Part shown: in pieces, positions 1 to 5,744 of the stretch
Numbering within the stretch: position 1 is the first letter of the stretch
How the letters are laid out: each line of letters starts with the position of its first letter
Assembly: GCA_964444885.1 (NCBI GenBank)
Contig: CAYUIZ010000099.1
Location: 1 to 11,240, forward strand
Reading direction: 5' to 3'
DNA length: 11,240 nt
Source: CAYRGQ01 sp964444885
Lineage (GTDB): Bacteria > Bacteroidota > Bacteroidia > Sphingobacteriales > Sphingobacteriaceae
Notes under the pieces: model-generated
What the model was told of the DNA's origin: nothing
The model's database searches: none
The model's input: the letters and a program-made list of their open reading frames with translations, nothing else
Made by a program: the position numbers and the translations under genes

Positions 1-632
1 TTCGTGCCGGGGGCGATGATTTCGACAATACGCTGAATTGGGTGAGCTGCTTCGCTTTGGCCGTCAACGAGGAGAACGCTTCGTTTGGACGGGTAGTCAC
101 CGCACCCACCAACGGCGCGGCAGGCGTCATCCCGGCCGTACTGCAGTACCTGATCGCCTTTCGCGGTGGTTATCAGGAAGACCGGATTATCCAGTTTATC
201 GCCACGGCATCCGAAATCGGAAGCATTTTTAAGAAAGGTGCCACCATCTCCGCGGCGATGGGCGGTTGCCAAGCCGAAATCGGTGTATCGTCGGCCATGG
301 CGGCCGGCGCTCTGACCGAATGCCTGGGCGGCTCACAGGGACAAGTACTGATGGCTGCCGAAATCGCGATGGAGCATCACCTCGGGCTGACCTGCGACCC
401 CATCGGCGGGCTCGTGCAGATACCCTGTATCGAACGCAATACCATGGGTGCAATCAAAGCCATCACGGCGGCCCAGCTCGCGCTGCAGTCCAACCCCGAC
501 AAGGCCAAAGTAAGCTTGGATGCAGTGGTGAAAACCATGTGGGACACGGCCTTGGATATGAACATCAAATACAAAGAAACGGCTGACGGCGGCCTGGCGG
601 TCAATATCCCGCTCAGCCTCCCCGAATGTTAG
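1..632 (+). CDS. sdaA: L-serine dehydratase (L-serine ammonia-lyase), iron-sulfur type, C-terminal part
   Basis: The 5' end lies outside the window; the frame is open from base 3 and ends in TAG at 630-632. The product deaminates L-serine to pyruvate and ammonia in the cytoplasm, using a [4Fe-4S] cluster in place of PLP. The visible ~209 residues match the catalytic alpha domain of SdaA-type enzymes: the substrate/cluster segment VVTAPTNGAAGVIPA, then GGCQAEIG, then GLTCDPIGGLVQIPCIERN. The three cysteines in GGCQ, TCDP and IPCIE are the cluster ligands known for this family, and all are present. The protein ends about 90 residues after the last cysteine, as expected. In Bacteroidota the enzyme is usually one fused alpha/beta chain, but the N-terminal beta part cannot be seen here. 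The next gene starts 21 nt downstream on the same strand, so co-transcription is likely. Confidence 0.95.
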   Translation, partial: RAGGDDFDNTLNWVSCFALAVNEENASFGRVVTAPTNGAAGVIPAVLQYLIAFRGGYQEDRIIQFIATASEIGSIFKKGATISAAMGGCQAEIGVSSAMAAGALTECLGGSQGQVLMAAEIAMEHHLGLTCDPIGGLVQIPCIERNTMGAIKAITAAQLALQSNPDKAKVSLDAVVKTMWDTALDMNIKYKETADGGLAVNIPLSLPEC

Positions 633-653
633 CCCCTTACTAAAAGCGACTTT

Positions 654-1469
654 ATGTCTTTAGAAATCTGTTCCATCGCCTCGGGCAGCAACGGCAACTG
701 CTATTACATCGGCAACGACAGTGAAGCCGTACTGGTCGACGTCGGCATCTCCTGCCGGGAAGTGGAACGGCGGATGGCACGCCAAGGGCTGTCCATGGAG
801 CGCGTCAAAGCCATATTCATTTCGCACGAGCATACCGACCACATCCGCGGCTTAGCCGTTGTGGCTAACAAATACCAGCTGCCTGTATTCATGACCCCCG
901 GTACGCGCGGTGCCTGTCGATTGGCCATCCCAGATCGCCTGCTGCACCCCCTGGCGGACTTAGCCTCCATATCCATCGGCGGGCTGGGCATCACAGGATT
1001 CCATAAATACCACGACGCGGCCGAACCCCATAGCTTTGTCGTACGCAACGATGCGGTTTCCGTTGGCGTATTCACCGATATTGGCCGCGTGTGTGAGCGT
1101 GTCAGCCATTTTTTTGGTGAATGCGACGCCGTGTTCTTGGAATCGAACTACGACGAGGCCATGCTCATGGCCGGGCGCTATCCGCACTTTCTGAAAAACC
1201 GCATCCGCGGCGGTTATGGGCACATCTCCAACACCGAAGCTTTGGAATTATTCCTGCAACACCGCTCTGACCGCTTGTCGCACCTGTTTTTGGCTCACCT
1301 CTCCAAGGACAACAACGATCCCGCGCTGGTACAGAATCTATTTAACCGGCATCGGGGAGAAAGCGAAATCATTGTAGCGGGCCGCTTTGCCGAGACGGCC
1401 ACCTACCGAATCGCTTCACCGATGGCCACCGCCACGGCCTATAGTGTTGCATCGGCCGTAGGACACTAA
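654..1469 (+). CDS. MBL-fold metallo-hydrolase, YycJ/WalJ-like
   Basis: A 271-residue cytoplasmic protein of the metallo-beta-lactamase superfamily. It opens with the family's typical strand, ICSIASGSNGNCYYIG (residues 5-20). The metal-binding signature HEHTDH is at residues 58-63, and further candidate ligands lie in the FHKYHDAAEPHSF segment, VFTDIGRV, GHISN and HLSKDNNDP. Length and motifs fit the YycJ/VicX/WalJ group, which are predicted metal-dependent nucleases or phosphodiesterases; the physiological substrate is not well established. The last ~20 residues (SPMATATAYSVASAVGH) are low in complexity and look like a species-specific tail. The ATG at 654 gives exactly the expected N-terminus and has no Shine-Dalgarno sequence. 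It follows sdaA by 21 nt and probably shares its transcript. Fold assignment is firm; function is inferred from family only. Confidence 0.9.
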   Translation: MSLEICSIASGSNGNCYYIGNDSEAVLVDVGISCREVERRMARQGLSMERVKAIFISHEHTDHIRGLAVVANKYQLPVFMTPGTRGACRLAIPDRLLHPLADLASISIGGLGITGFHKYHDAAEPHSFVVRNDAVSVGVFTDIGRVCERVSHFFGECDAVFLESNYDEAMLMAGRYPHFLKNRIRGGYGHISNTEALELFLQHRSDRLSHLFLAHLSKDNNDPALVQNLFNRHRGESEIIVAGRFAETATYRIASPMATATAYSVASAVGH

Positions 1470-1611
1470 CCGCAAAGCGTCGCGATTTATCGTGCCTCGA
1501 CATAACGCAGACGGAAAACACCCACACCGCACGTCACTTCGAACGAAGCGTAGCGGAGTGAGAAGCCTAACAGCCGTGCTAGCCAACCCGATGGTCTTTG
1601 GATTTCTCTTC

Positions 1612-1633
1612 GTCCCCGAATCGAGTTCGGGAC
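1612..1633. other. Hairpin in repeat copy 1
   Basis: GTCCCCGAA (1612-1620) pairs with TTCGGGAC (1626-1633) across a TCGAG loop, with one bulged C. The structure has no T-run after it, so it is not a classic intrinsic terminator. It could still act as a transcript-end structure for the upstream MBL-hydrolase gene. Confidence 0.6.
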
Positions 1634-1772
1634 AGGCTACGCCGCCTCATCGATGACGGAGGACGGAAATTGACCCCCGAACGTCACTTCGAACGGAGCG
1701 TAGCGGAGTGAGAAGCCTAACGACAAGCCGACAGCCGTGCTAGCCAACCCGACGGTCTTTGGATTTCTCTTC

Positions 1773-1794
1773 GTCCCCGAATCGAGTTCGGGAC
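1773..1794. other. Hairpin in repeat copy 2
   Basis: This has the same arms and loop as the hairpin in copy 1 (GTCCCCGAA 1773-1781, TTCGGGAC 1787-1794). Its arms and loop are unchanged between the two copies, while the segment between the left and right parts of the unit has gained 11 bp. Confidence 0.6.
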
Positions 1795-1911
1795 AGGCTA
1801 CGCCGCCTCATCGAGAGGACGGAGACGGAAATTTCCCACCTCGCATCGCGCACGTTTTGGCACAATTTTCGAAATCATCCCAAGTGGACGAGCATACTCG
1901 TAATTTTAACT

Positions 1912-1919
1912 TAAATTTG
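1912..1919 (+). promoter_or_regulatory. Bacteroidota -7 box (TAAATTTG) for the S41 peptidase gene
   Basis: TAAATTTG matches the Bacteroidota -7 consensus TAnnTTTG and is followed by C. Transcription would start near 1924, leaving a leader of about 13 nt before the ATG at 1937. No clear TTTG -33 element is present at the usual spacing. The AT-rich stretch 1855-1935 stands out from the GC-rich repeat before it. Confidence 0.55.
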
Positions 1920-1936
1920 CGATGTACTAACTAAAG

Positions 1937-3388
1937 ATGAATCCGATGAGCAAGAAGGTTTTTATGTCAATACCCTTTAACTTATTTGCATTGGTTATCG
2001 GGGCATTATTGGTGGTGTCGAGCTGTAAGAAATCTCCAGTTTCGATGACCGTCGAAATCAATCAATGGGTGGTTGACAGCATGCGGTATTATTATTATTG
2101 GAATACGTCAATACCGGGCAACCGAACCCTCGACTTCGAGCTACATCCCGAGAGGTTTTTTGAAACCTTGCTCAAACGGCCTGCCGACCGGTTCTCTTGG
2201 ATACAAAACAATGAGGAACTTCGGAACAGCTTGTCGGGAATTATCCGCACCAGCGGGCTCGGCGTTTCGTTTTTCCGAATTGGCAACAACAATGCGGGCA
2301 TCACAGTCCGCTTCGTGCACAAGGGATCGCCCGCCGACTTTGCGGGCATCAAACGCGGCGACATCTTCATCCGCGTTAACGGCCAATTGCTGACCTTTGC
2401 CGGAAATAGCGTGCAAAACGCAAGCGCCTTGTTTGGCAACGACCCTTTCACCTTGACAGCGGGGATAATGACCGAAACCGGCATTGCCGCAGGCGATGAG
2501 GTCTCGCTGACACCGATAGAGGGCTTTCAAGAAAGCGCGATACACCTTGACTCGGTAATTGTCACGCCTAATGGCACCAAAGTAGGTTATATTTTCTACA
2601 ACCGCTTTCTGTCGGACCAAGCCCAGCAATTGATCGACGTTTTTGCCACATTAAAAGGTGCGGGAGTGACCGAACTCATCGTTGATGAACGCTATAACAG
2701 CGGTGGATCCGTCGGAATTGCAGGTCTGCTTGCCTCCCTGATCCACAAGGACTTCAACATTAACACCCCGTTTATCCAATACGAGTTCAACAACAACATT
2801 CGCAATGCTTCATTGACGTACGGGGATCTGTATGGCGCGGCCAACGCGCCGTTAGTCACTGAACACAATCTCGGGCTAAATCGCGTCTACATACTGGCTA
2901 CGGGGAGTTCCGCATCCGCCAGCGAACTGTTAATTAATAACCTTCGCCCGATTATGGGCAATACGAATGTCATCCACATCGGTGATACGACTGTGGGCAA
3001 GGACGATGCATCCATCACGATCTCCAATTCCTCATCGCGATTCTCTGGCGAGAACGATTGGGGTATACAGCCCATTGTCCTGAAATACAAAAACCGGAAT
3101 GGTGAAGGTAATTTTGTCGATGGGCTGACACCCACGCATGCCGTGAACGAAACCGTGCCCTTTGCCCCCATGGGCGCCGGCACCGATCCGCTTATTGCAA
3201 AAGCGCTTAGCCTCATCGACCCCACGTTGCAGGCTATTTACAGCCGGCAGATGAGTGCAGGCCGTGCGCGTGAAAACCAATACGGGATAGGCCTCTTGGA
3301 AGAGTACAACCGGAGCCTGGATGATCCTCGCCCGCTGGATGTAACCCATACACTTGGGTCAGGTAAAAAACCGTTGAAGTTACGCTAG
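1937..3388 (+). CDS. S41-family (C-terminal processing) peptidase, PDZ-containing lipoprotein
   Basis: A 483-residue serine peptidase, exported and lipid-anchored. The N-terminus is a lipoprotein signal peptide: positive KK, a hydrophobic run, and lipobox VVSSC with C30 as the lipidated residue. A PDZ-like domain (about 107-195) includes GSPADFAGIKRGDIFIRVNG. The S41 core (about 215-400) contains VDERYNSGG (usual form DLRYNGGG), and TGSSASASELLINNLRP with the predicted nucleophile S327. K355 in TTVGKDD is the predicted general base. The Ser/Lys dyad therefore looks intact. Families of this kind cleave periplasmic or outer-membrane proteins near their C-termini; the substrate here is unknown. 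The ATG at 1946 (MSKKVF) is an alternative start and keeps the signal peptide. It has its own -7 box and appears monocistronic. Its stop codon lies one base from the lipB stop on the opposite strand. Codon use is somewhat more AT-rich than in dnaG or hflX. Confidence 0.92.
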   Translation: MNPMSKKVFMSIPFNLFALVIGALLVVSSCKKSPVSMTVEINQWVVDSMRYYYYWNTSIPGNRTLDFELHPERFFETLLKRPADRFSWIQNNEELRNSLSGIIRTSGLGVSFFRIGNNNAGITVRFVHKGSPADFAGIKRGDIFIRVNGQLLTFAGNSVQNASALFGNDPFTLTAGIMTETGIAAGDEVSLTPIEGFQESAIHLDSVIVTPNGTKVGYIFYNRFLSDQAQQLIDVFATLKGAGVTELIVDERYNSGGSVGIAGLLASLIHKDFNINTPFIQYEFNNNIRNASLTYGDLYGAANAPLVTEHNLGLNRVYILATGSSASASELLINNLRPIMGNTNVIHIGDTTVGKDDASITISNSSSRFSGENDWGIQPIVLKYKNRNGEGNFVDGLTPTHAVNETVPFAPMGAGTDPLIAKALSLIDPTLQAIYSRQMSAGRARENQYGIGLLEEYNRSLDDPRPLDVTHTLGSGKKPLKLR

Positions 3389-3389
3389 A

Positions 3390-4094
3390 TTAACCATCCA
3401 GCTCAAACCCAAACAGCGCTGTGAGATGCCCTTTGAGCCGGGCTTTCACGGCGTTGATGTCTTGGGGAGCACCGAGTTCGCGGGCCATGGAGGTGACATC
3501 CTTATCGTCTATGCCGCAAGGTACGATATGCCCGAAGTAATCCAAGTCGGTATTGACATTAAACGCAAAGCCGTGCATGGTCACCCAGCGGCTGGCCCGC
3601 ACGCCCAGCGCACAGATTTTGCGCGCGGTGGGCTTGTCCGCATCGAGCCACACGCCCGTAAAGCCCGATTCGGGGTAGCGTTCGCCCGCCAGGCCATAAT
3701 CGGCCAGCGTGCGTATCACCGCTTCCTCCAGCGTGCGCAGGTACAAGTGGATATCGGTGAAGAAATTGTCCAAATCCAGAATCGGGTAGCCGACAATCTG
3801 CCCCGGGCCATGGTACGTAATATCGCCTCCGCGGTTGATTTTGTAGTACGTCGCTTGCTTATCCACCAAGCCTTGCTCATCCAGCAATAAGTTTTCAGCC
3901 TTCCCACTTTTGCCCAGGGTGTACACGTGCGGATGCTCGGTAAACACCACGTAGTTTTCCGTGGGCAAGGCGGTGCCATTCAGGCGATTTGCGGTCTTCG
4001 ATGCCACCACCTGGTCAAACAGCTGCTCTTGCCTATCCCACGCCTCCTGGTAATCCACCAGGCCCCAATCCTCAAATTTGACTTTTTTGTTCAT
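3390..4094 (-). CDS. lipB: Octanoyltransferase (lipoyl(octanoyl) transferase)
   Basis: LipB moves the octanoyl group from octanoyl-ACP to lipoyl-domain lysines of 2-oxoacid dehydrogenases and the glycine cleavage system. This is the first step of lipoate assembly before LipA inserts sulfur. The 234-residue protein shows the family signatures: RGGDITYHGPGQ (residues 88-99), RKICALGVRASRWVTMHGFA (159-177), and IVPCGI with catalytic C193. Catalytic-lysine candidate K159 is in ARKICALG. H95 falls in the conserved TYHGPG segment. Length is normal for the family. The start at 4094 is preceded by an AT-rich sequence with no Shine-Dalgarno sequence, as is usual in this phylum. lipA is not in the window. 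The gene lies 128 bp downstream of hflX on the same strand, separated by a repeat structure, so whether it is transcribed from its own promoter is open. It converges on the S41 peptidase gene with a single base between stops. Confidence 0.96.
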   Translation of the reverse strand: MNKKVKFEDWGLVDYQEAWDRQEQLFDQVVASKTANRLNGTALPTENYVVFTEHPHVYTLGKSGKAENLLLDEQGLVDKQATYYKINRGGDITYHGPGQIVGYPILDLDNFFTDIHLYLRTLEEAVIRTLADYGLAGERYPESGFTGVWLDADKPTARKICALGVRASRWVTMHGFAFNVNTDLDYFGHIVPCGIDDKDVTSMARELGAPQDINAVKARLKGHLTALFGFELDG

Positions 4095-4103
4095 GTTTTA
4101 GAT

Positions 4104-4127
4104 TTGAGTAGTGAGTATGGAGTATTG
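4104..4127 (-). repeat. Three heptanucleotide units (inverted arm of the hflX-lipB repeat)
   Basis: Read on the minus strand this is CAATACT CCATACT CACTACT CAA, that is, three 7-bp units. It belongs to the same unit family as the longer array at 4168-4228 but lies in the opposite orientation. The 22-bp segments facing each other match at 19 of 22 positions when one is reverse-complemented. The pair could therefore fold into a long stem in RNA or single-stranded DNA. Confidence 0.85.
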
Positions 4128-4141
4128 AAACCTGTATATAT

Positions 4142-4164
4142 CGCTTAGCGTGGTGCGGTAAGCG
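4142..4164. other. Inner hairpin between inverted heptamer arrays
   Basis: CGCTTA (4142-4147) pairs with TAAGCG (4159-4164) around an 11-nt loop. It sits in the centre of the 40-bp spacer between the two heptamer arms, giving a nested stem. Lying between hflX and lipB, it may end or attenuate the hflX transcript, but there is no U-run typical of an intrinsic terminator. Confidence 0.5.
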
Positions 4165-4167
4165 CCT

Positions 4168-4228
4168 CAATACGCACTACTCACTACTCACTACTCACTA
4201 CTCAATACTCAATACTCACTACTCAATA
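4168..4228 (+). repeat. Heptanucleotide tandem array (CACTACT/CAATACT) overlapping the hflX stop codon
   Basis: Eight full 7-bp units and a partial one: CAATACG, then CACTACT four times, CAATACT twice, CACTACT once, then CAATA. The array extends into the 3' end of hflX. The hflX stop codon (TGA on the minus strand, 4223-4225) and its last tyrosine codon lie inside repeat units. Unit identity is high, which suggests recent expansion or ongoing slippage. Confidence 0.9.
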
Positions 4229-5470
4229 CAACAAATTATCGTAGGGATACCGTTCGGTATGCATGCCGACGACCTTGTCGTACAGCAGTTGCCGAAATTC
4301 ATCGACGTTGACCTTGTCCGTAGCGGATATGAAGACCGCCGGACTATTGTTGCGGGCCATCCAGCTTCGCTTGAATTCGTCCAGCGTTACTGGTTTCTCC
4401 GTTGCAGTACCCTCCGTCTCCAGTCTCCAGCCTTCGGTCTCCGGTCTTCCGTCTTCGGTTTCCAGTCCGTCCTCCACATGGTACGCATCGATCTTGTTAA
4501 ACACCGTAATCGTCGGTTTGTCCAGCGCGCCGAGATCCTTCAGCGTTTCGTTCACCGCGCGGATATGGTCTTCAAAACTCGGGTGGGAAATATCCACCAC
4601 GTGCACCAGCACGTCGGCTTCGCGCACCTCATCGAGCGTTGACTTAAAGCATTCCACCAAGTGGTGCGGGAGCTTGCGAATGAAACCCACCGTATCGGAC
4701 AGCAGGAAGGGCAAGTTGCCGATGACCACCTTTCGGACGGTGGTGTCCAACGTTGCGAACAGCTTATTTTCGGCAAAGACATCCGATTTGGCGATCATGT
4801 TCATGATCGTCGACTTGCCGACGTTGGTGTAGCCTACCAGCGCCACACGGATCATTTGACCCCGGTTTTTGCGCTGGGTTTCGCTCTGCCGGTCGATCAG
4901 CTTGAGCCGTTCTTTCAGCAAGGAAATCTTATTGAGGATCATCCGGCGGTCACTTTCGATCTGGCTTTCCCCGGGTCCGCGCATCCCGATACCGCCTCGC
5001 TGGCGTTCCAAGTGGGTCCACATCCGGGTGAGGCGGGGCAGCAGGTATTGCAATTGGGCCAGCTCGACTTGGGTTTTGGCCTGGGCGGACTTCGCCCGAC
5101 CCGCAAAGATGTCCAGAATCAGGTTGCTCCGGTCGAGGATTTTGACGCCCAGTTCGCGCTCCACGTTCCGCAGCTGCGTCGGCGACAGCTCATCGTCAAA
5201 GATGACCATGTCGATTTCTTCCGCTTTCACGAACGACTTGATCTCGTCCAGCTTGCCGGTACCCACAAACGTGGCCCGCTCGGGATGCGCCATTTTCTGC
5301 CAGAATACGCCTTTGACCACACCGCCCGCAGTATCCACCAAAAAGGCTAATTCGTCGAGGTATTCCTGTTCTTTTTCCAGTCCTTCGTGGGGCAAGACGA
5401 TGCCCACTAATACGGCCGTTTCGGGTTTGATCGCCGTGTCGTATATTTTCTCTTTTGCCATGTTGTTCAT
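4223..5470 (-). CDS. hflX: GTPase HflX (50S ribosome-associated)
   Basis: HflX binds the large ribosomal subunit and uses GTP; in well-studied bacteria it splits stalled ribosomes during stress. The 415-residue protein has the N-terminal HflX domain (about 15-150) and the glycine-rich linker signature GGIGMRGPGESQIESDRR (159-176). The G domain follows: G1 GYTNVGKS (213-220), G3 DTVGFI (259-264), G4 NKID (325-328) and G5 SAT (382-384). All nucleotide-binding motifs are intact. Between G4 and G5, residues 335-355 form an unusual E/T-rich insert of three 7-residue repeats, (GLETEDG)(RPETEGW)(RLETEGT), encoded by a heptanucleotide array. The stop codon comes from another repeat array. The ATG at 5470 gives MNNMAKEK; the ATG at 5461 (MAKEK) is equally plausible. 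It diverges from dnaG across a 274-bp region and precedes lipB on the same strand. Confidence 0.96.
   Translation of the reverse strand: MNNMAKEKIYDTAIKPETAVLVGIVLPHEGLEKEQEYLDELAFLVDTAGGVVKGVFWQKMAHPERATFVGTGKLDEIKSFVKAEEIDMVIFDDELSPTQLRNVERELGVKILDRSNLILDIFAGRAKSAQAKTQVELAQLQYLLPRLTRMWTHLERQRGGIGMRGPGESQIESDRRMILNKISLLKERLKLIDRQSETQRKNRGQMIRVALVGYTNVGKSTIMNMIAKSDVFAENKLFATLDTTVRKVVIGNLPFLLSDTVGFIRKLPHHLVECFKSTLDEVREADVLVHVVDISHPSFEDHIRAVNETLKDLGALDKPTITVFNKIDAYHVEDGLETEDGRPETEGWRLETEGTATEKPVTLDEFKRSWMARNNSPAVFISATDKVNVDEFRQLLYDKVVGMHTERYPYDNLLY
4412..4467 (-). repeat. Coding heptanucleotide array inside hflX
   Basis: Eight imperfect 7-bp units lie in the hflX reading frame. On the minus strand they read GACTGGA, AACCGAA, GACGGAA, GACCGGA, GACCGAA, GGCTGGA, GACTGGA, GACGGAG. 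Because 7 is not a multiple of 3, three units (21 bp) encode one 7-residue period, and this is visible as the ETE-centred peptide repeat at residues 335-355. Gain or loss of one or two units would shift the frame before the G5 motif. Confidence 0.85.
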
Positions 5471-5542
5471 TCGAAATATGAGCTGTTGTACTCCGGTGAA
5501 GCCGGCCGTACCCAGCGGTTGTCATCCAGTTACGTTCCGTGG

Positions 5543-5580
5543 CACTTGTCGCAAGTGTCGTATGTTGTCGGGGATTGTCG
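5543..5580. promoter_or_regulatory. Palindrome CACTTG-TCG-CAAGTG and phased TGTCG repeats
   Basis: A perfect inverted repeat (CACTTG 5543-5548, CAAGTG 5552-5557) lies in the hflX-dnaG divergent region. It overlaps four copies of TGTCG at 5547, 5556, 5566 and 5576, spaced 9-10 bp apart, about one helical turn. If the minus-strand promoter at 5625-5632 is used, this would lie in the hflX leader RNA. Its role is unknown; protein-binding sites or a leader hairpin are both possible. Confidence 0.35.
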
Positions 5581-5604
5581 ATCGGTATTACATGGCGTAC
5601 GATG

Positions 5605-5625
5605 GTAAACGAGTAAACAGTTTAC
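5605..5625. promoter_or_regulatory. Operator-like palindrome GTAAACAGTTTAC with a third half-site
   Basis: GTAAAC (5613-5618) and GTTTAC (5620-5625) form a perfect 6-1-6 palindrome. A further GTAAAC lies at 5605-5610. The palindrome immediately follows the minus-strand -7 box and shares its last base, so it would cover the transcription start of a transcript heading to hflX. A repressor bound here would block that promoter. No regulator gene is adjacent. Confidence 0.45.
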
Positions 5626-5632
5626 AAAGATA
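5625..5632 (-). promoter_or_regulatory. Bacteroidota -7 box (TATCTTTG), minus strand, toward hflX
   Basis: The reverse complement of 5625-5632 is TATCTTTG, a full match to TAnnTTTG. The start site would fall near 5620, giving an hflX leader of roughly 150 nt, long for this window. No good -33 element is visible. On the plus strand I find only a weak match (TAATTTTA near 5654) that might serve dnaG. Confidence 0.5.
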
Positions 5633-5744
5633 ATGGTTTTCGGGATTTATCGTTAATTTTACTGCCCGAGCGGCGGGTTGCGACGTGCACCGCATTGCGA
5701 ATAGCGAATAGATACCCCATTTTCCTTGCCCTAGTACAGCAGTA

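Larger units (their letters stand above)
1511..1831. repeat. Two tandem copies of a ~150-160 bp hairpin-rich intergenic repeat
   Basis: Two near-identical units fill most of the gene-free stretch 1470-1936. The first runs from about 1511 to 1662 and the second from about 1663 to 1824, and ACGGAAA marks each boundary (1511, 1663, 1825). Each unit contains ACGTCACTTCGAAC(G/A), then GAGCGTAGCGGAGTGAGAAG or its one-base variant, then CAGCCGTGCTAGCCAACCCG, then a hairpin, then CAGGCTACGCCGCCTCATCG. Copy 2 carries an 11-bp insertion after GCCTAA (around 1721-1731); other differences are a few substitutions and small changes near the 3' end. The internal hairpin has arms CCCGAA and TTCGGG around TCGAG. 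GAGAAGCC and GGATTTCTC form a looser outer pair. I believe elements of this look are dispersed in intergenic regions of Bacteroidota genomes, but that is from memory. No gene is supported in 1470-1936. Confidence 0.85.

Noticed and set aside
1511..1831. An insertion sequence or transposase remnant
   Set aside because: There is no transposase-like frame in either unit, no target duplication and no clear terminal inverted repeats. A non-coding intergenic repeat fits better.
1737..1934. A 65-codon plus-strand open frame in the gene-free stretch
   Set aside because: It lies mostly inside repeat copy 2 and runs through the S41 promoter region. It has no recognisable motif, and the same sequence in copy 1 is not kept as an open frame of the same length.
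1470..1936. A tRNA or other structured RNA gene in the gene-free stretch
   Set aside because: No cloverleaf-like arms, CCA end or conserved T-loop sequence was seen. The structure present is explained by the repeated hairpins.
4104..4228. A CRISPR array
   Set aside because: The repeats are 7 bp, directly tandem with no unique spacers, partly inverted, and have no cas genes nearby.
4661..5633. Long plus-strand open frames opposite hflX (4661-5350 and 4869-5633)
   Set aside because: They are complementary to conserved HflX motifs, have biased composition, and show no recognisable domain. Both are shadows.
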